Shown here: piece by piece, positions 1-10,399 of the stretch
Numbering within the stretch: position 1 is the stretch's first letter
How the letters are laid out: every line of letters starts with the position of its first letter
Assembly: GCA_963932465.1 (NCBI GenBank)
Contig: OZ010800.1
Location: 96,119,307 to 96,183,306, forward strand
Source of the DNA: Maratus speciosus
Taxonomy: Eukaryota; Arthropoda; Arachnida; Araneae; Salticidae
Length of the DNA: 64,000 bases
Direction: 5' to 3'
Notes under the pieces: generated by a model
Seen by the model: the letters and a program-made list of their open reading frames with translations, nothing else
Databases searched by the model: none
What the model was told of the DNA's origin: nothing
Program-made: the position numbers and the translations under genes

Positions 1-621
1 ATTATCGGTCATTACCCCAAAAAAATTTATTTCCTTTTATTATTAATTTCACCCATTGTCAATTTGCTTCCCTTCAGAAAGTAAATGAATGGATGGGCCA
101 GCAAAACAAATTTTATTGAAATTGAAAGATGATCCCTCGTCTGCATAATTCCTTTCATGTCTGATTAAGTTTTCTGCAAAAATTAAGAAAAAATACCAGC
201 CGATTATAAAAAAAAGTTAGATTTTCGGATGCACAAAATTTTTCAACACACATATTATGAATTTCAAATCAATATCTCAAATAGTTATTTTGATATTTGG
301 TGATTAGTGGAAAATAGAAAAATCAGTTGTCTGCAATTTGAAATTAAAGTCGGTGTTATTTGTATTTCTATTCTTCAAATCTAGCCTCGCTGCAAGGGTC
401 CAAATCAAAAACAGTTTACGGTTTTCAGAAAAATTGCTCTTTTTTATTGAGCCGTTTGAGGAGTTATTAATTAATACCTCGTAATAACATGAATTTTGGC
501 GCCCCCCACCTCCTCACGCACAATAAAAGTTATCGACGGCAGGTACCCTATGCAAAAAAAGAAAATACCCTTAAAAAAATCCTTTAATAGTAATTAAAAT
601 GCTAGCAAGAAATATGTAAAC
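1..621. other. AT-rich sequence, no gene seen
   Basis: No convincing open frame, splice pattern or terminal inverted repeat is visible. It is ordinary AT-rich intergenic or intronic sequence. Confidence 0.6.
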
Positions 622-1066
622 AACGCTCCCATAGGATTAACATTAGCATGAGTGTTAAGAGCCTACACTTATCACGTGAAGAAACTGGATCGCTAATGTT
701 AATCCTATGGCAGTGTTCTTTTTAAAATCTCTTCCTTGCATATTGTATTGATAGTTTTAAATGATTTTTTTTTCTTGCTTAGAATAGCAGAGATTGAATT
801 CTAACCAGGTTAGTGTTTACTTTTTCGATTTTGGTTGCAGATATTTATATATATATAGTCAGTTACTTTCACTTTCACAAATTTGAAAAGTATGCTCCCA
901 TAGGTTTAACATTAGCTTGCGAGTTTCTTTGTATTTCATATACATTTTTGTATGAAACGACAAACAAAAACTTCATTTGGCTTTCATTTAACTTCATGAA
1001 GCCCCTTTGGCTTTCGTTCTGGCACCCGGGGCACATGCTCCCTCTGCACACCCTAATTTCGGCCCT
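622..1066 (+). repeat. Dispersed repeat with hairpin head, copy A
   Basis: Homologous to 7547-8075. Shared landmarks, in order, are a hairpin built on GGATTAACATTAGC and its complement (about 633-713), a stretch reading AGAATAGC..GA..TTGAAT, then AACCAGGTTAGTG, GATTTTGGTTGCA, and finally CTTCATTTGGC and TTCTGGCA.CCGGG. A third half-hairpin, CCCATAGGTTTAACATTAGC, lies at about 898. No coding content is recognised. The type of mobile element is unknown. Confidence 0.65.
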
Positions 1067-1874
1067 GCTTCTGAATAAAAAATGTTGCTTAATTTAAATG
1101 CAGAATTTCTGCCATAAAGAAGGTAAAAATTACTATTGGAAAAGAGTGGTGAATGTTTGTCATTCCAAAAGTCCCCCCCCCCCCTCTTTTCCACTTCATA
1201 TTCCTTTCACCATTCTAATTGAAATTCTGGATATCAGAATTGAAATAACAGATAGAGCAAAATGAGTGATATTTCTATATTTGAAATTTCAATATTCAAA
1301 ATCTCAGCAGCCCCCCCCCCCCCTTCCCGTCACCCCTAGACTTTTAAGTGAGATATCTTGACATTGCAACAGGATCAAATTATAATATTAGGGAGCAAAT
1401 TAGAGCTAAGTATTGACATACTTCAAATTTTGATACTAAAAATAGAAAGGGGGTGGCGGTGCAGTTAGCATTGACTTAGTCATGTCTCTCTCCTCAAATT
1501 TATGCCCCACTCTTCCAGTACAGAAAGTTTAAAATTTTCATTAAAAAAAAATCTTCTCCCCTATTTGTGCCTCAATAGGAAAAAATAAATAAATCTGTCA
1601 TATATAAGCCTACTAGCTTGATAGGTAGCCCTACCCAGTGAAATTTTATACCCCCCCCCCCCCCCTCAGCTTAGAGGGTTACATAAGTTTGAAAATTTCA
1701 AAAAATCCATTTATTTTTTATTTTCTTTTATCTAATAGTACAATACGTCTAGAATATATTTCCAAAGTTTCAATTCAATTGAAGTAAAACTCTAGGACAG
1801 AGAGCTTTTGGAAATTCCCCTCATTAGGAAAGACCGGCTGGAAGCGATGCAGGTGTATTTATCTAAAAACACTA
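1067..1874. other. AT-rich spacer with long C runs
   Basis: No gene seen. C homopolymers of 10 or more occur near 1172, 1310 and 1652. Short frames here end quickly and show no protein signature. Confidence 0.5.
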
Positions 1875-2069
1875 CTGTAGAACCACGATTATCCGAAGTA
1901 ATTGGGATTGACCATCTTTCAGAAAATCGAGAATGCTTCAGTTTTAAGATTAAGGAGAAATATATGCAATATTTCATATTAAAAATAAAGCAATACCAAA
2001 ATAGAAACAAGAATTAATTACCTGAATTTTAACTTTGAAATTAAGTACCTTTTACATATATCACAAGGG

Positions 2070-2252
2070 TATGAAAAAATGTTTTGTTTGTCGCAATTTC
2101 GATTGCCTTTGCTTTGAAGCTCTATCACGGAGTTTTTAATATTATTAGTTCACCAATATCACAGTCTTTCTGCTGCTCCAGCCATCCCAAACAGTTTGCA
2201 AAACATTCAAAAGTTTCACAATTGCTAATTCGTTCATTTTCTTCATCCCAAT
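2070..2252 (-). pseudogene. Tigger/jerky-type transposase C-terminal remnant
   Basis: Read on the minus strand from about 2246, the frame gives DEENERISNCETFECF, then a run containing GWLEQQKDCDI, then stops. A one-base shift restores LRDRASKQRQSKLRQ. The signature of TFECF, then W-L-E, then LRDRA resembles the remnant at 45958-46162 (AFECLETAMKWLEWQ ... LRRIRDMASLER). It also resembles the acidic-to-basic tail of Tigger/jerky DDE transposases. It is a dead fragment without start or catalytic core. Confidence 0.6.
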
Positions 2253-2323
2253 CCACAGCTTACGGGAGCTCAAGTTAAATTCAAAGGAACTCTAGGAAAG
2301 GGGATCGAAAATATTTATATGTA

Positions 2324-3203
2324 GGGGAGAGTGGGGTGGAATGGGACAGTGGGAGGAATAGGACAGCAGGTTTTTCTCTTTATGTATCATTATAAACATT
2401 TCACAAATCACACATTAGGTGAAGAAATGGTACACCAATCTTCAGTTGAAAAAAGCAGCTGATCTGCATAAGCTTGCGATTGCATAAGGAAAAATATTAT
2501 TTCAAGAACTAAAAGTAAATTTGCTTCATATACTTTCTGTATATTAATGACTTATTTATGCGTCAATGTAACAGTTTCCCTATTTATGGAACATTATACT
2601 GTATATTATCTATGATTTAAACTATGCCTAAAAGCAGCATTTTTGTTTATACAAGAAGTGTAACATAAAAGAAGGTAGAAGGAGGAATGGGATATGCCAA
2701 CAAAGGTAGGAATGGGACATGTCAAATTCCTTCTTTTTAATAAGATGAATGTAAATTGCTAGTATGCAAATATTTTTAAAGGGTAGTATGTTAATTACAA
2801 CATTATAAATATATTAATTTACTTCAAAATGTAAATAAATTACGAACGGATGATTTTTTAATGTCATCTCTCACTGACAATCCTGAATTTTCCTTCCAGT
2901 GATGAAGGTACTGTAATTTGATATTGTAGCACATACATTATCAACCTACAATCTTTGTTAGACTGTATACATAGACAACACTAGACTATTTGTGCCTTAC
3001 ATTGTTTTATAGTTGTCCCGTACCTCCCTGTTAGTGGGGAGGTATGGGACATATTTTGAAATTTACATTTTCTTTATTTATAAAATTTTTCTGCAAATTG
3101 TGTTTCCATATTGTTCAAGGACATTAGAAAGTGTTTCATTTTGTATTCTATAAGTTGATTTTCTTATTTTTCTAAAAAGTACCCATTCCTCCCCACTCTC
3201 CCC
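2324..3203. mobile_element. Iterated-motif TA element, family 1 (GGAATGGGACA type)
   Basis: Terminal inverted repeats begin GGGGAGAGTGGGG.GGAATGGG on the left. The complementary CC.ATTCCTCCCCACTCTCCCC is on the right. TA lies immediately outside each end (2322-2323, 3204-3205). The terminal word GGAATGGGACA, or close variants, recurs at about 2338, 2354, 2684 and 2709 on the plus strand. Variants also occur at about 3014-3053 and 3181, some in reverse. No transposase is seen. It is inserted within the Tigger-like element 1875-3355, so it is the younger of the two. A fragment of a related copy lies at 11838-12003. Confidence 0.75.
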
Positions 3204-3231
3204 TACTCGTAGTTCAGAAAGGACTGCTTGC

Positions 3232-3303
3232 AAAGCTTTAAAAATGGATTTTGCATACAAGGAATGCAATAGTTAAAAACAAAAAGCTTTAAAAATGGAT
3301 TTC
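3232..3303. repeat. Short direct repeat, 51 bp period
   Basis: AAAGCTTTAAAAATGGATTT occurs at 3232 and again at 3283. It lies near the right end of the Tigger-like element, next to its subterminal region. Confidence 0.7.
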
Positions 3304-3635
3304 GGTTAACCGAGAGTTTTGGTTAAAAGTGTTTCGGATAAAAGAGGTTCTACTGTACTTTTGAAATTGGTGGACACGATTTCTCAAAAAGTAATGCACC
3401 AATCTTATTGAAATTTTGCGCACTTCTTCAATTTTGTGCACTTTCAATAGCAGTTTTTGTGTATTGTGTGTGTAAATTAGAAACAATACTTACTTTGATG
3501 TTGAAATATCCTTATTTCTAATAAAATGAAAATCAGATTTGAACTTAAATTGTTTTTTTAGTCCCTAAACTAGTAAAAACAATTTCATTTTTAAAAAATA
3601 AGATGAATTAAAATATAAATCACTGACATTAATTA

Positions 3636-4798
3636 CACTGGTCAACAAATTTGAACTTATGCTCTGTCCTATAACAGAAATTAGTTGTTTTTTATGCGTT
3701 TTTTTGTGCTGATTCTGGATCTAGTTTTATATTTACTCCAGCACGTCAAGTTTGAGAGATTTTTGCATATTTCAATTTATGCAAATTTAGTAAATTTTAT
3801 ACAATTATTTGCAAATTTAAGGTATAAAGCAATATCAGACAGGGTATTTTGTTTTATGTTATGATTACTACCTAATTTACTTCGCAAAAACGTTGTTTCT
3901 GAGATTATACTGACATGTGATTGTGAAATATTGTACCTAATTTGCATATTTTTCATGTTTTTCTAATAATGTTTCTTGACGTTCAAATATTTCTGCCGCA
4001 CAAGTACGCTAGTATGTTTCTAAACCAGTTTTTTGAGCTGATTTCAAATCTTGTGTCTGTTTTCTTATATCACGTCTAGTTTTTGAAAAAAGTGAAATTT
4101 TAGTTTTTGGTCAAAAAAGTCAGAAATAGCTTTTTATGATACTTTGTATGATAAACTTCAACTAGTCAGATAGATTCTGCTACTTATATATATTTTTTTT
4201 GATTATATAAATTTTTGTTTATGTCTTTGATATGAATCTGACCCTGTTCACCTTCTTTTTAATGAATTGCACACCCCTAAAAAGCATCTTATATCAAACC
4301 TGTGTTAATGCCGTGCAAAAGCAGAAATTCATCTTACTCAAAAACTAGACATGACATAAGAAAACAGACTGCAGATTTGAAATCAGCATAAAAATCTAAT
4401 CTAGAAAAACATTATGTCAATTCTGTGGCAACTATTTTAAAGTTGATAGTGCAACAAACATTAACACCAAACAACAAACATTACACTATTGAAAAATATG
4501 CAAATTAGGCTTAATAACTGATAAATAAATGTTAAGAATATGCAAATCGTGACATTTATCTGAAGCAAATAGTCAAGTAGTCTTTATCTAGAAAATGTAA
4601 TTAGATGTGAGATATATTGTATCTAAAATTTGCATAAAATAGCACAAAAAAGCTTAAATTTGCATAAATTTAAATATGCAAATTTCTCAAAACCTAGATC
4701 ACCTAGAGATAAACGGAAAGCATATTCGGAATCAGCGCCAAAAACTGATCTAGAATCAACTAATTTTAGTTCTAGGACAAAACCATTGTTGTACAGTG
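3636..4798. mobile_element. CACTG-ended foldback element with TTA target duplication
   Basis: The left end begins CACTGGTCAACAAAT. The right end is the inverse, ending in TTGTTGTACAGTG. TTA occurs directly outside both ends (3633-3635, 4799-4801). The arms remain imperfectly complementary for a long distance: a GTCCTA..A.TAGTTG...GCTGATTC module lies near both ends. An internal pair carrying CTGATTTCAAATCT and TCTGTTTTCTTAT lies at about 4038-4075 and, inverted, at 4340-4390. Repeated ATTTGCATA words punctuate it. A 3 bp duplication with CACTG/CAGTG ends is compatible with the CACTA (EnSpm) superfamily. No transposase is seen. Confidence 0.6.
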
Positions 4799-4801
4799 TT
4801 A

Positions 4802-5560
4802 CTATTGGTAACAAGATATATATATATTTTTTAAACAGAATAATGTATTTTATTTAGATTCTTTTGCAAAAGCATGTTTTCATTACTTAAAAATATAAGA
4901 AACAAAAACCTATTGCAAATACAGAATTCACAATAAACAACACAAAACTCAATAAATACTATGGGAATTTAATCATTAAATATAAAATTTCTTCAGAATT
5001 GCAAGCAAATAATTTTAAATGTATAACCGAAAAGCTTGCATTTTATGTCATATTGTTTGCTTAAATTTAAATCGAAATATTCTGTGAATTCATACCCGTT
5101 TTGTAAACAGGACTGAATATTTACGGAAAAGTTCTATGAATATAGTGCTAAGTATACATGAATACAATAGTATACATTGTATCGCCCAGTCTTAATGAAA
5201 AAATTTATAGACATAAACATAGCAATTCAATTTTCTTTTAAACAGATTTTAGTGCTTTTCTGATCACTTTTCAAATATACGCTAGATGCTTTGAAAAAAA
5301 GAAAAATAAATATTTGCTAAATACACTCAAACACTAACTTAATTTCATTAAAATATTTTGAACTCTGCGAAAGTAAACATTAACATTCATTTCAAAATAA
5401 AAACAATATACGTAAAAAGCAAAATTGGAACTGAAAGCGATTAACTGCCAAATACTGCAATCCTCATCTTTTCTTTCGAACCACAAGTATTTCCTAAATT
5501 GAGAGCGAGTTATCGCCAACAAAGGTAATCCCTCACTGGATCCTACCCTGAATTCCAAGA
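4802..5560. other. AT-rich sequence, no gene seen
   Basis: A 74-codon minus-strand frame starts at 5558 and ends at 5334, just upstream of the promoter-like island. It has no recognisable domain, so I do not call it a gene. Confidence 0.45.
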
Positions 5561-5895
5561 AAAGGTAACTTCCGACGCATGCGCATTAGGTGGAGCCACG
5601 CTCATTTTAGGCTCTCCTGCCATTGACGATATTTCTCATTTGCCGAGCTTTTCCACTTGGCGACGAGATTGCTGAAAGTGTATACACTTTGGAGTAACAG
5701 GCGCCTAGGTATAGCGGTTAGCATTGTTCTGATTGGTTCTTCTGATTAACATATCGTGACCATACTGATTTTTAATGTCTAGAATGTTTGCTCGATTAAA
5801 TCATGCAACGCGCATGCGCTAGCGGTTTAAAGATAAAAAAAGTTTTCGTTTGTGTTGTTATTGCTTGATCGTGAATCTTGAAGGTGTGAAAAAAG
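5561..5895 (+). promoter_or_regulatory. Promoter-like GC-richer island with paired NRF1-type sites
   Basis: The base composition rises sharply here compared with the flanks. CGCATGCGCA at 5576-5585 and CGCGCATGCGC at 5809-5819 match the palindromic NRF1/EWG recognition sequence (known consensus YGCGCAYGCGCR). An inverted CCAAT box (ATTGG, 5732-5736) lies between them. A good splice donor follows at 5895/5896. These are typical parts of a TATA-less housekeeping promoter. It lies about 27.6 kb upstream of GSKIP on the same strand and may be its promoter, but no transcript evidence is available. It could also fire in the minus direction. Confidence 0.5.
5821..5895 (+). other. Possible non-coding first exon ending at a splice donor
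   Basis: AAAAG|GTAAAG at 5895/5896 fits the 5' splice-site consensus and lies just downstream of the second NRF1-type palindrome. No ATG-initiated frame of useful length crosses it, so it would be untranslated. The start is a guess set by the promoter motifs. Joining it to the GSKIP acceptor at 33542 is inference only. Confidence 0.25.
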
Positions 5896-5899
5896 GTAA

Positions 5900-7546
5900 A
5901 GGCGTTTCTTGTTAGCTGTGCATGCACGAAATAAAACTTACATTAAAAAAATTATTATACCTTGTAATCAAGGGTTATATGGCAGATGGACTTGCCCTCT
6001 ATTTCTGTTTATTACCAAATGTCTTATTTGTTTATTATTAAAATGGCATAACTTTCCTTTTTTTGGGGGGGGGGAGGGGGGGGGGCAAGTATACTTTTAA
6101 TAAATTAAACTAATTTTGTTATCAATTTTGATGTAGTAATAGCTGATTAGGGACAGGATCCCTAGCCTCATGGCCTAAGAATTTGAAGCATATCCAATTT
6201 TCAAATAATAAATAGATTTTTCATTAACATGTTATTTTAAAAGCAGTGTATAGATAGGTACCTACTATTGAACAAACCATTATGCTATCTAACTGAATGA
6301 GGGTATAGTTTAAACACATAACTTTGAGTAATTGTTATAGTTTTATTGCAATACTAAAATCTGTTTTGAAAGTAGGCGATATTATTTAAAATATTTTTTG
6401 TTTTGCGAAAATAGTATTTTACCATTATTGATTTTGAGAATGTTATCGATTTATGTATATGAAACTAGTATAAAAAGTCTTTGTAAGATCATTAGTGTAG
6501 TACTGTTATCATTTCTAGCATACATATTTTTGTTTTAATGATATAAGTGATTTTGCTTATAATAATTGTATCATTTATTATAAAACTTGTTCAAGTTTTA
6601 TATGTTTAAATTTGAATTATTCTTACCTGTCATTATAGCACAAAACATTAATGTAAGATGAAATTGTAAAAAAAAAAAAAAAAAATATTTAGGAACAAGT
6701 TAAAAATACATGTAATGCAATGTGCTTGAGTGAGATTTTCTTAAAGCGAGGACTTGCATCTTTTTTACACCAAATGTTGTATTCGAGTGCTTGAATTGCC
6801 AATTGTTGAATCTAAAATATCTTATCAATCTGATTTAAATTAATTTAATTTGTAAGATTAAATTTCAGTTTTTTTTTTTTTCAAATAAAATAATATGCTT
6901 ACTGCAAACATGTTAATATTCTATAATTTTTTGCCATAGCCAGAGCCTTTTTTCTTTTTCCAAGAGAGATTTTAGCCTATAATGCGTTACTTATAAGTAT
7001 ACACGAAAGGATCCGTCTCAGTTTTTTTTTTGGGGGGGGGGGGAGGATGTTCATGTTCTGGGGCTACTAATCTGGCTGCAGGCCGTATAATTTTCTTTTA
7101 TTAACTTCAATATAGATTTGAGATTCATCTGATGTAGATAAATGTATATTTATGATAACTTTTGAATAGATTATCTTATTTTTTTCCATTTGTACTCATT
7201 TTAGATTTCATTTTTATTAAAATACAATGTTTGTCTGCTTTCCTATTTTCTGTACACCTTAACTACCGTAAAATCGTACCTCACGAAATATAAATATGTC
7301 ATTGACATGGAGTTCAGTAGTTTTTCTTTATTTGCTAGTACAGTAAGCACTGTTATATATCTTGAATTTCTTAATTAGATTTGAAAGGTAATAGAGAATA
7401 AATTTAAACTGGTTCTGAAATTTATATTAGTGTCTTCATGTGAAAAATATGCAACAAAAATCATAAAAGTATAAACACACAATGTCAGGTATCATAAAAA
7501 AAAAAAAAACATTTTAAAATATTAAAATTCAAGAGAGAATTCTCAA
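5900..7546. other. AT-rich sequence with T/G homopolymers, no gene seen
   Basis: Contains T-then-G tracts at 6058-6085 (7 T, then 10 G, A, 10 G) and 7022-7043 (10 T, 12 G), and an A run at about 6669. No splice-bounded open frame was recognised. Confidence 0.5.
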
Positions 7547-8075
7547 AAAGGTTGCTCTTATATGTTTAACATTATTAGCATACGAGTGTTTTCGCGTGAG
7601 ATTACACTAGTCATGCAAAGAAACTGGTAATGTTAAACCTATGGAAGCATTTTTTTTTTAAAATTTCTCACTTGCATTTAAATGTTTTTTTCTTTTTCTT
7701 AGAATAGCTAAGGTTGAATTTTAACCAGGTTAGTGCTTTCTTTTTTTATTTTGGTTGCAAATTTTTTTAAAAGTCACTTTTACTTTTGGTTAGTCTTTCA
7801 TTTGGAATTTCTGGCTGCAAAACATTTTTATCCTAATTTCCTATATATATACCGTAATTTCCGGCCTATAATCCTGCTTATTGGTGGACGGTGCAGATTT
7901 TCTGCTAACTTTTTTCCGGTGAAAAGAACAATTCCATATGCGGATTATGTGCTGCCATGGATTATAAGCCGGAAATTATGGTATATACAGTTTTGTATCA
8001 AACAACAATCTTCATTTGGCGCTTTCTTCGCCTTTCATTCTGGCAACCGGGTCCCTCCCCAATTATGGCACTGAA
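7547..8075 (+). repeat. Dispersed repeat with hairpin head, copy B
   Basis: Second copy of the repeat at 622-1066. The hairpin arms TTTAACATTATTAGC and GGTAATGTTAAACC lie at about 7567 and 7624. The shared body follows: AGAATAGC, AACCAGGTTAGTG, TTTTGGTTGCA, CTTCATTTGGC and TTCTGGCAACCGGG. Copy B carries a 130 bp MITE (7852-7981) that copy A lacks. The two copies therefore show that this insertion came after the repeat had dispersed. Confidence 0.65.
7852..7981. mobile_element. CCGTAATTTCCGGC MITE with TA target
   Basis: Near-perfect inverted ends: CCGTAATTTCCGGC.TATAAT on the left, and ATTATAAGCCGGAAATTATGG on the right. Both are flanked by TA (7850-7851, 7982-7983). It is 130 bp and non-coding. 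The element at 34694-34869 has related ends (CCATAATTTTCG.TGTAAGCC and the inverse), so the two belong to one loose family. Copy A of the host repeat near 945 is empty at this place. Confidence 0.75.
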
Positions 8076-8632
8076 TCTACCGTGTATCGATTCATGAGGA
8101 ATTGTGTTCCATAAGAGCCGTAATATTGCCCTTATGTTATTGGATTAACACTTTTTTTTCCTACGTTCCAGATTTTTTTTTTTGGTGGATTATGGCTACT
8201 GGCGATACCACATAAAAAAAAACGCGCCTGTGTGCCCTACCTCAAACATTCAAGACCGAGTCTTAATAAACATCATTGAATAGTTTTCTGGTCTTGATGT
8301 AAGGTGGTGTGGAAAAGGGCACTTAGAAGATTTTCTTTATTAATTTCAGTAGTAGGCACCTAAATACTACATATTATTTATTGTTTTGATTTTGTTCTAT
8401 AAATTTGCACTTTGATAATTTTTATTTCTTGCTCTTCTGTAATTGTATCTAAAAAAAAGAAAAACTGGAAATATTCAGCTCAAAAAGTGGAGGATGTGTA
8501 CCTCACAGACAAGAAGCTTTCATTACTATAGAGAGTTGTCACAGGAGGAAGGCGTGACAGAAAAATCTATTTCAACACATAATAATTGAAGATGATGAGA
8601 GACAGCAAGGAGCAAAGACAATGTGTGCTTAA

Positions 8633-8836
8633 CACTATTCCTACCAGTGTCAAATGACGCCTTATAAAAGATTTCAATTTACAGTTTTCCATTTGTAATT
8701 TTTAGATTGAAACAATTACAAATCATTTTTAATACATTGAAGACTTTTTTATGCTTATTACAGTAAAAAACTACAAGCAAAATAATCATGAATCCAAACT
8801 TTAAACAGGTGTCACTTGACACTGGTAGAAATAGTG
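8633..8836. mobile_element. piggyBac-like MITE
   Basis: Inverted ends CACTATTCCTACCAGTGTCA and TGACACTGGTAGAAATAGTG enclose 204 bp. The outer tetranucleotides are TTAA (8629-8632) and TGAA (8837-8840). This fits a piggyBac-type TTAA duplication with one substitution. No coding content. Confidence 0.6.
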
Positions 8837-9211
8837 TGAAGCATCAATAAAGGCAATAACTCAGTGGGACAGTCTTGTGCACACTGCCATTTCAGCCATG
8901 CATTAGATTGTACTTCTAAGAAAGTATTGCCTATGTAAGTAAAACTTTTTTTAATAATCTGTCAAGTGTGAGTATTACTTGTGCACGGAAGGTTCGGTAA
9001 ATATATTAATTGACCTTGTTCAAAGTTTAAACTTGGCACTGTGCTAAGTGCACTTTGAAAGAAAGTTGCAATGCCGCCTTTGTCTGTTCTGCTTTTTTTC
9101 CAGATAGGTTGTTAATTAACCTTTAAAGACCCAGGTGGCATATTGAAAGTGCCACTCAATGCAAACTGGTCACGAATCCCAAAGTAATTACATGATTAAT
9201 TCTAATTAAAT

Positions 9212-9350
9212 TAGGGTACTTTTCAGTTAGCCGGGCACCAGTGTTATATATGTACATATATATATATACACACACACATGTATATATATATGTGTTTGCA
9301 TATAGATATGTATACATAACACTGGTGCCCGGCTAACCAAAAAGTACCTA
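9212..9350. repeat. Palindromic MITE with a TA/CA microsatellite loop
   Basis: The arms TTAGCCGGGCACCAGTGTTA (from about 9227) and TAACACTGGTGCCCGGCTAA (from about 9317) pair almost perfectly. Outer flanks AGGGTACTTTT and AAAAAGTACCT extend the pairing. The loop is an alternating TATA/CACA tract (about 9246-9300). It is a compact hairpin element. The superfamily is unclear. Confidence 0.75.
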
Positions 9351-9514
9351 AATTAGTTTGTTTTTAACAATTTGATGTTTATTTCTTGTATATTACTACT
9401 GGGCATTGCATTACACGAATATATCATTTAAAAATGTTACCTAGGTTTTAAAAGCTGATGTCGCATAGAGTATGTGATTCGTGTCTTTATGTATGCCCAA
9501 ACCATTTTTGTCTT

Positions 9515-9652
9515 AAAGCTAATGTGAGACAAATGTCTATTTGCACACTTTTTGTCTTAACATGTAACAGAAATGCCTTCGCTAACAGGTGTTTCTGTTA
9601 CATGTTGAGACAAAAAGCGTGCAAATAGACGTTCGTCTGACATTAGCCTTAA
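9515..9652. repeat. Long hairpin repeat
   Basis: The left arm carries GTCTATTTGCACACTTTTTG and CATGTAACAGAAA. The right arm carries the inverses TTTCTGTTACATGTTGAGAC and CAAAAAGCGTGCAAATAGAC. Each arm is about 60 bp with few mismatches, around a loop of about 15 bp. Outer TTAACCTTTAAAG (about 9117) and CTTAAAGGTTAA (about 9656) are also inverse to each other. This suggests an enclosing piggyBac-like unit of about 540 bp. Confidence 0.65.
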
Positions 9653-9795
9653 CCCCTTAAAGGTTAATATCTTGGCTATTTACTAGCAATTTTTTTTGGA
9701 ACTCATTATCAACAATCCTTTTATACTTCCATGATGATAAGTACCTCAAGTGCCCCTCAACTTCCTTGCTGAACACCCACAAAGTGAAATTTGTG

Positions 9796-9925
9796 TGTAA
9801 TGGAAAAATGAGATTTTCTCAAACTATGTGAGCTGAGGTAATTGCTACAGTTTTCCTGCTACTTTAAATAAATTTCTACAACCACTAATTATTTCATAAT
9901 TTTAGTTTCAGTAGATTCGAAAATT
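9796..9925 (+). repeat. Direct repeat flanking the 115 bp array, left copy
   Basis: Shares TTTCTCAAA..CTATGTGA, TTTTCCTG, and TTTCATAATTTTAGTTT.AGTAG with 12004-12135, in the same order and strand. The pair brackets the array at 10400-11620. Confidence 0.6.
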
Positions 9926-10399
9926 TACCAATCTAAAAAAATCGCTGTAAAAAACACAATCGATACAGTCATCAATTACCTCCGAGAATCTACAAACAAA
10001 ATGTTCTCCAATCGATTATTAAAATCATTGTTTTTACATGCTTTTTTAGTAAATACATGGCAACTAAAAGGAGATGGAATAAAAAACAACAAACCGAAGG
10101 GAGGCTATAATTGAGCCGCAATAGTGGAAAAGTCATGTGACAGCGTCCTCTGGTTGCAAAAAGTTGAAAAGGCACAAGCAGATATAAAAGGGGGTTGAAG
10201 CATAAAAAAATAGAATTTTCTGGCAATTAGCAGCAAAATGGCCCAAGAAATAAGAATTAAAAGCACCAGTGATGGCAAAAACAGGAACTAAAATGATGGT
10301 AAATGGGATCAATATTTTTTATTGATTATTCTACGCCATTTGAGATGAATTCCATAATTTTTTCACTATTAGAAGACCCCGTACTTGAATACATTAAAC

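Larger units (their letters stand above)
1875..3355 (-). mobile_element. Tigger/pogo-like DNA element, decayed, host of a second element
   Basis: The left end reads TACTGTAGAACCACGATTATC. The reverse complement of the right end reads TACAGTAGAACCTCTTTTAT followed by CCGAA. TA dinucleotides flank both sides (1873-1874 and 3356-3357), as expected for the Tc1/mariner/pogo superfamily. The PTM-like pattern of 'GAACC..nnATTATCCGAA' resembles Tigger-type termini from memory. Inside are a frameshifted minus-strand fragment resembling a Tigger/jerky transposase C-terminus (2070-2252) and the intact-ended insertion 2324-3203. Confidence 0.6.

Noticed and set aside
5334..5558. Minus-strand frame next to the NRF1-type island, as a possible divergent gene
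   Set aside because: Only 74 codons, no family resemblance, no good donor. The bidirectional-promoter idea remains open but unsupported.
7733..8074. 113-codon plus-strand frame
   Set aside because: It runs through the dispersed repeat copy B and across the 130 bp MITE inserted in it. A real gene would not be open through both.
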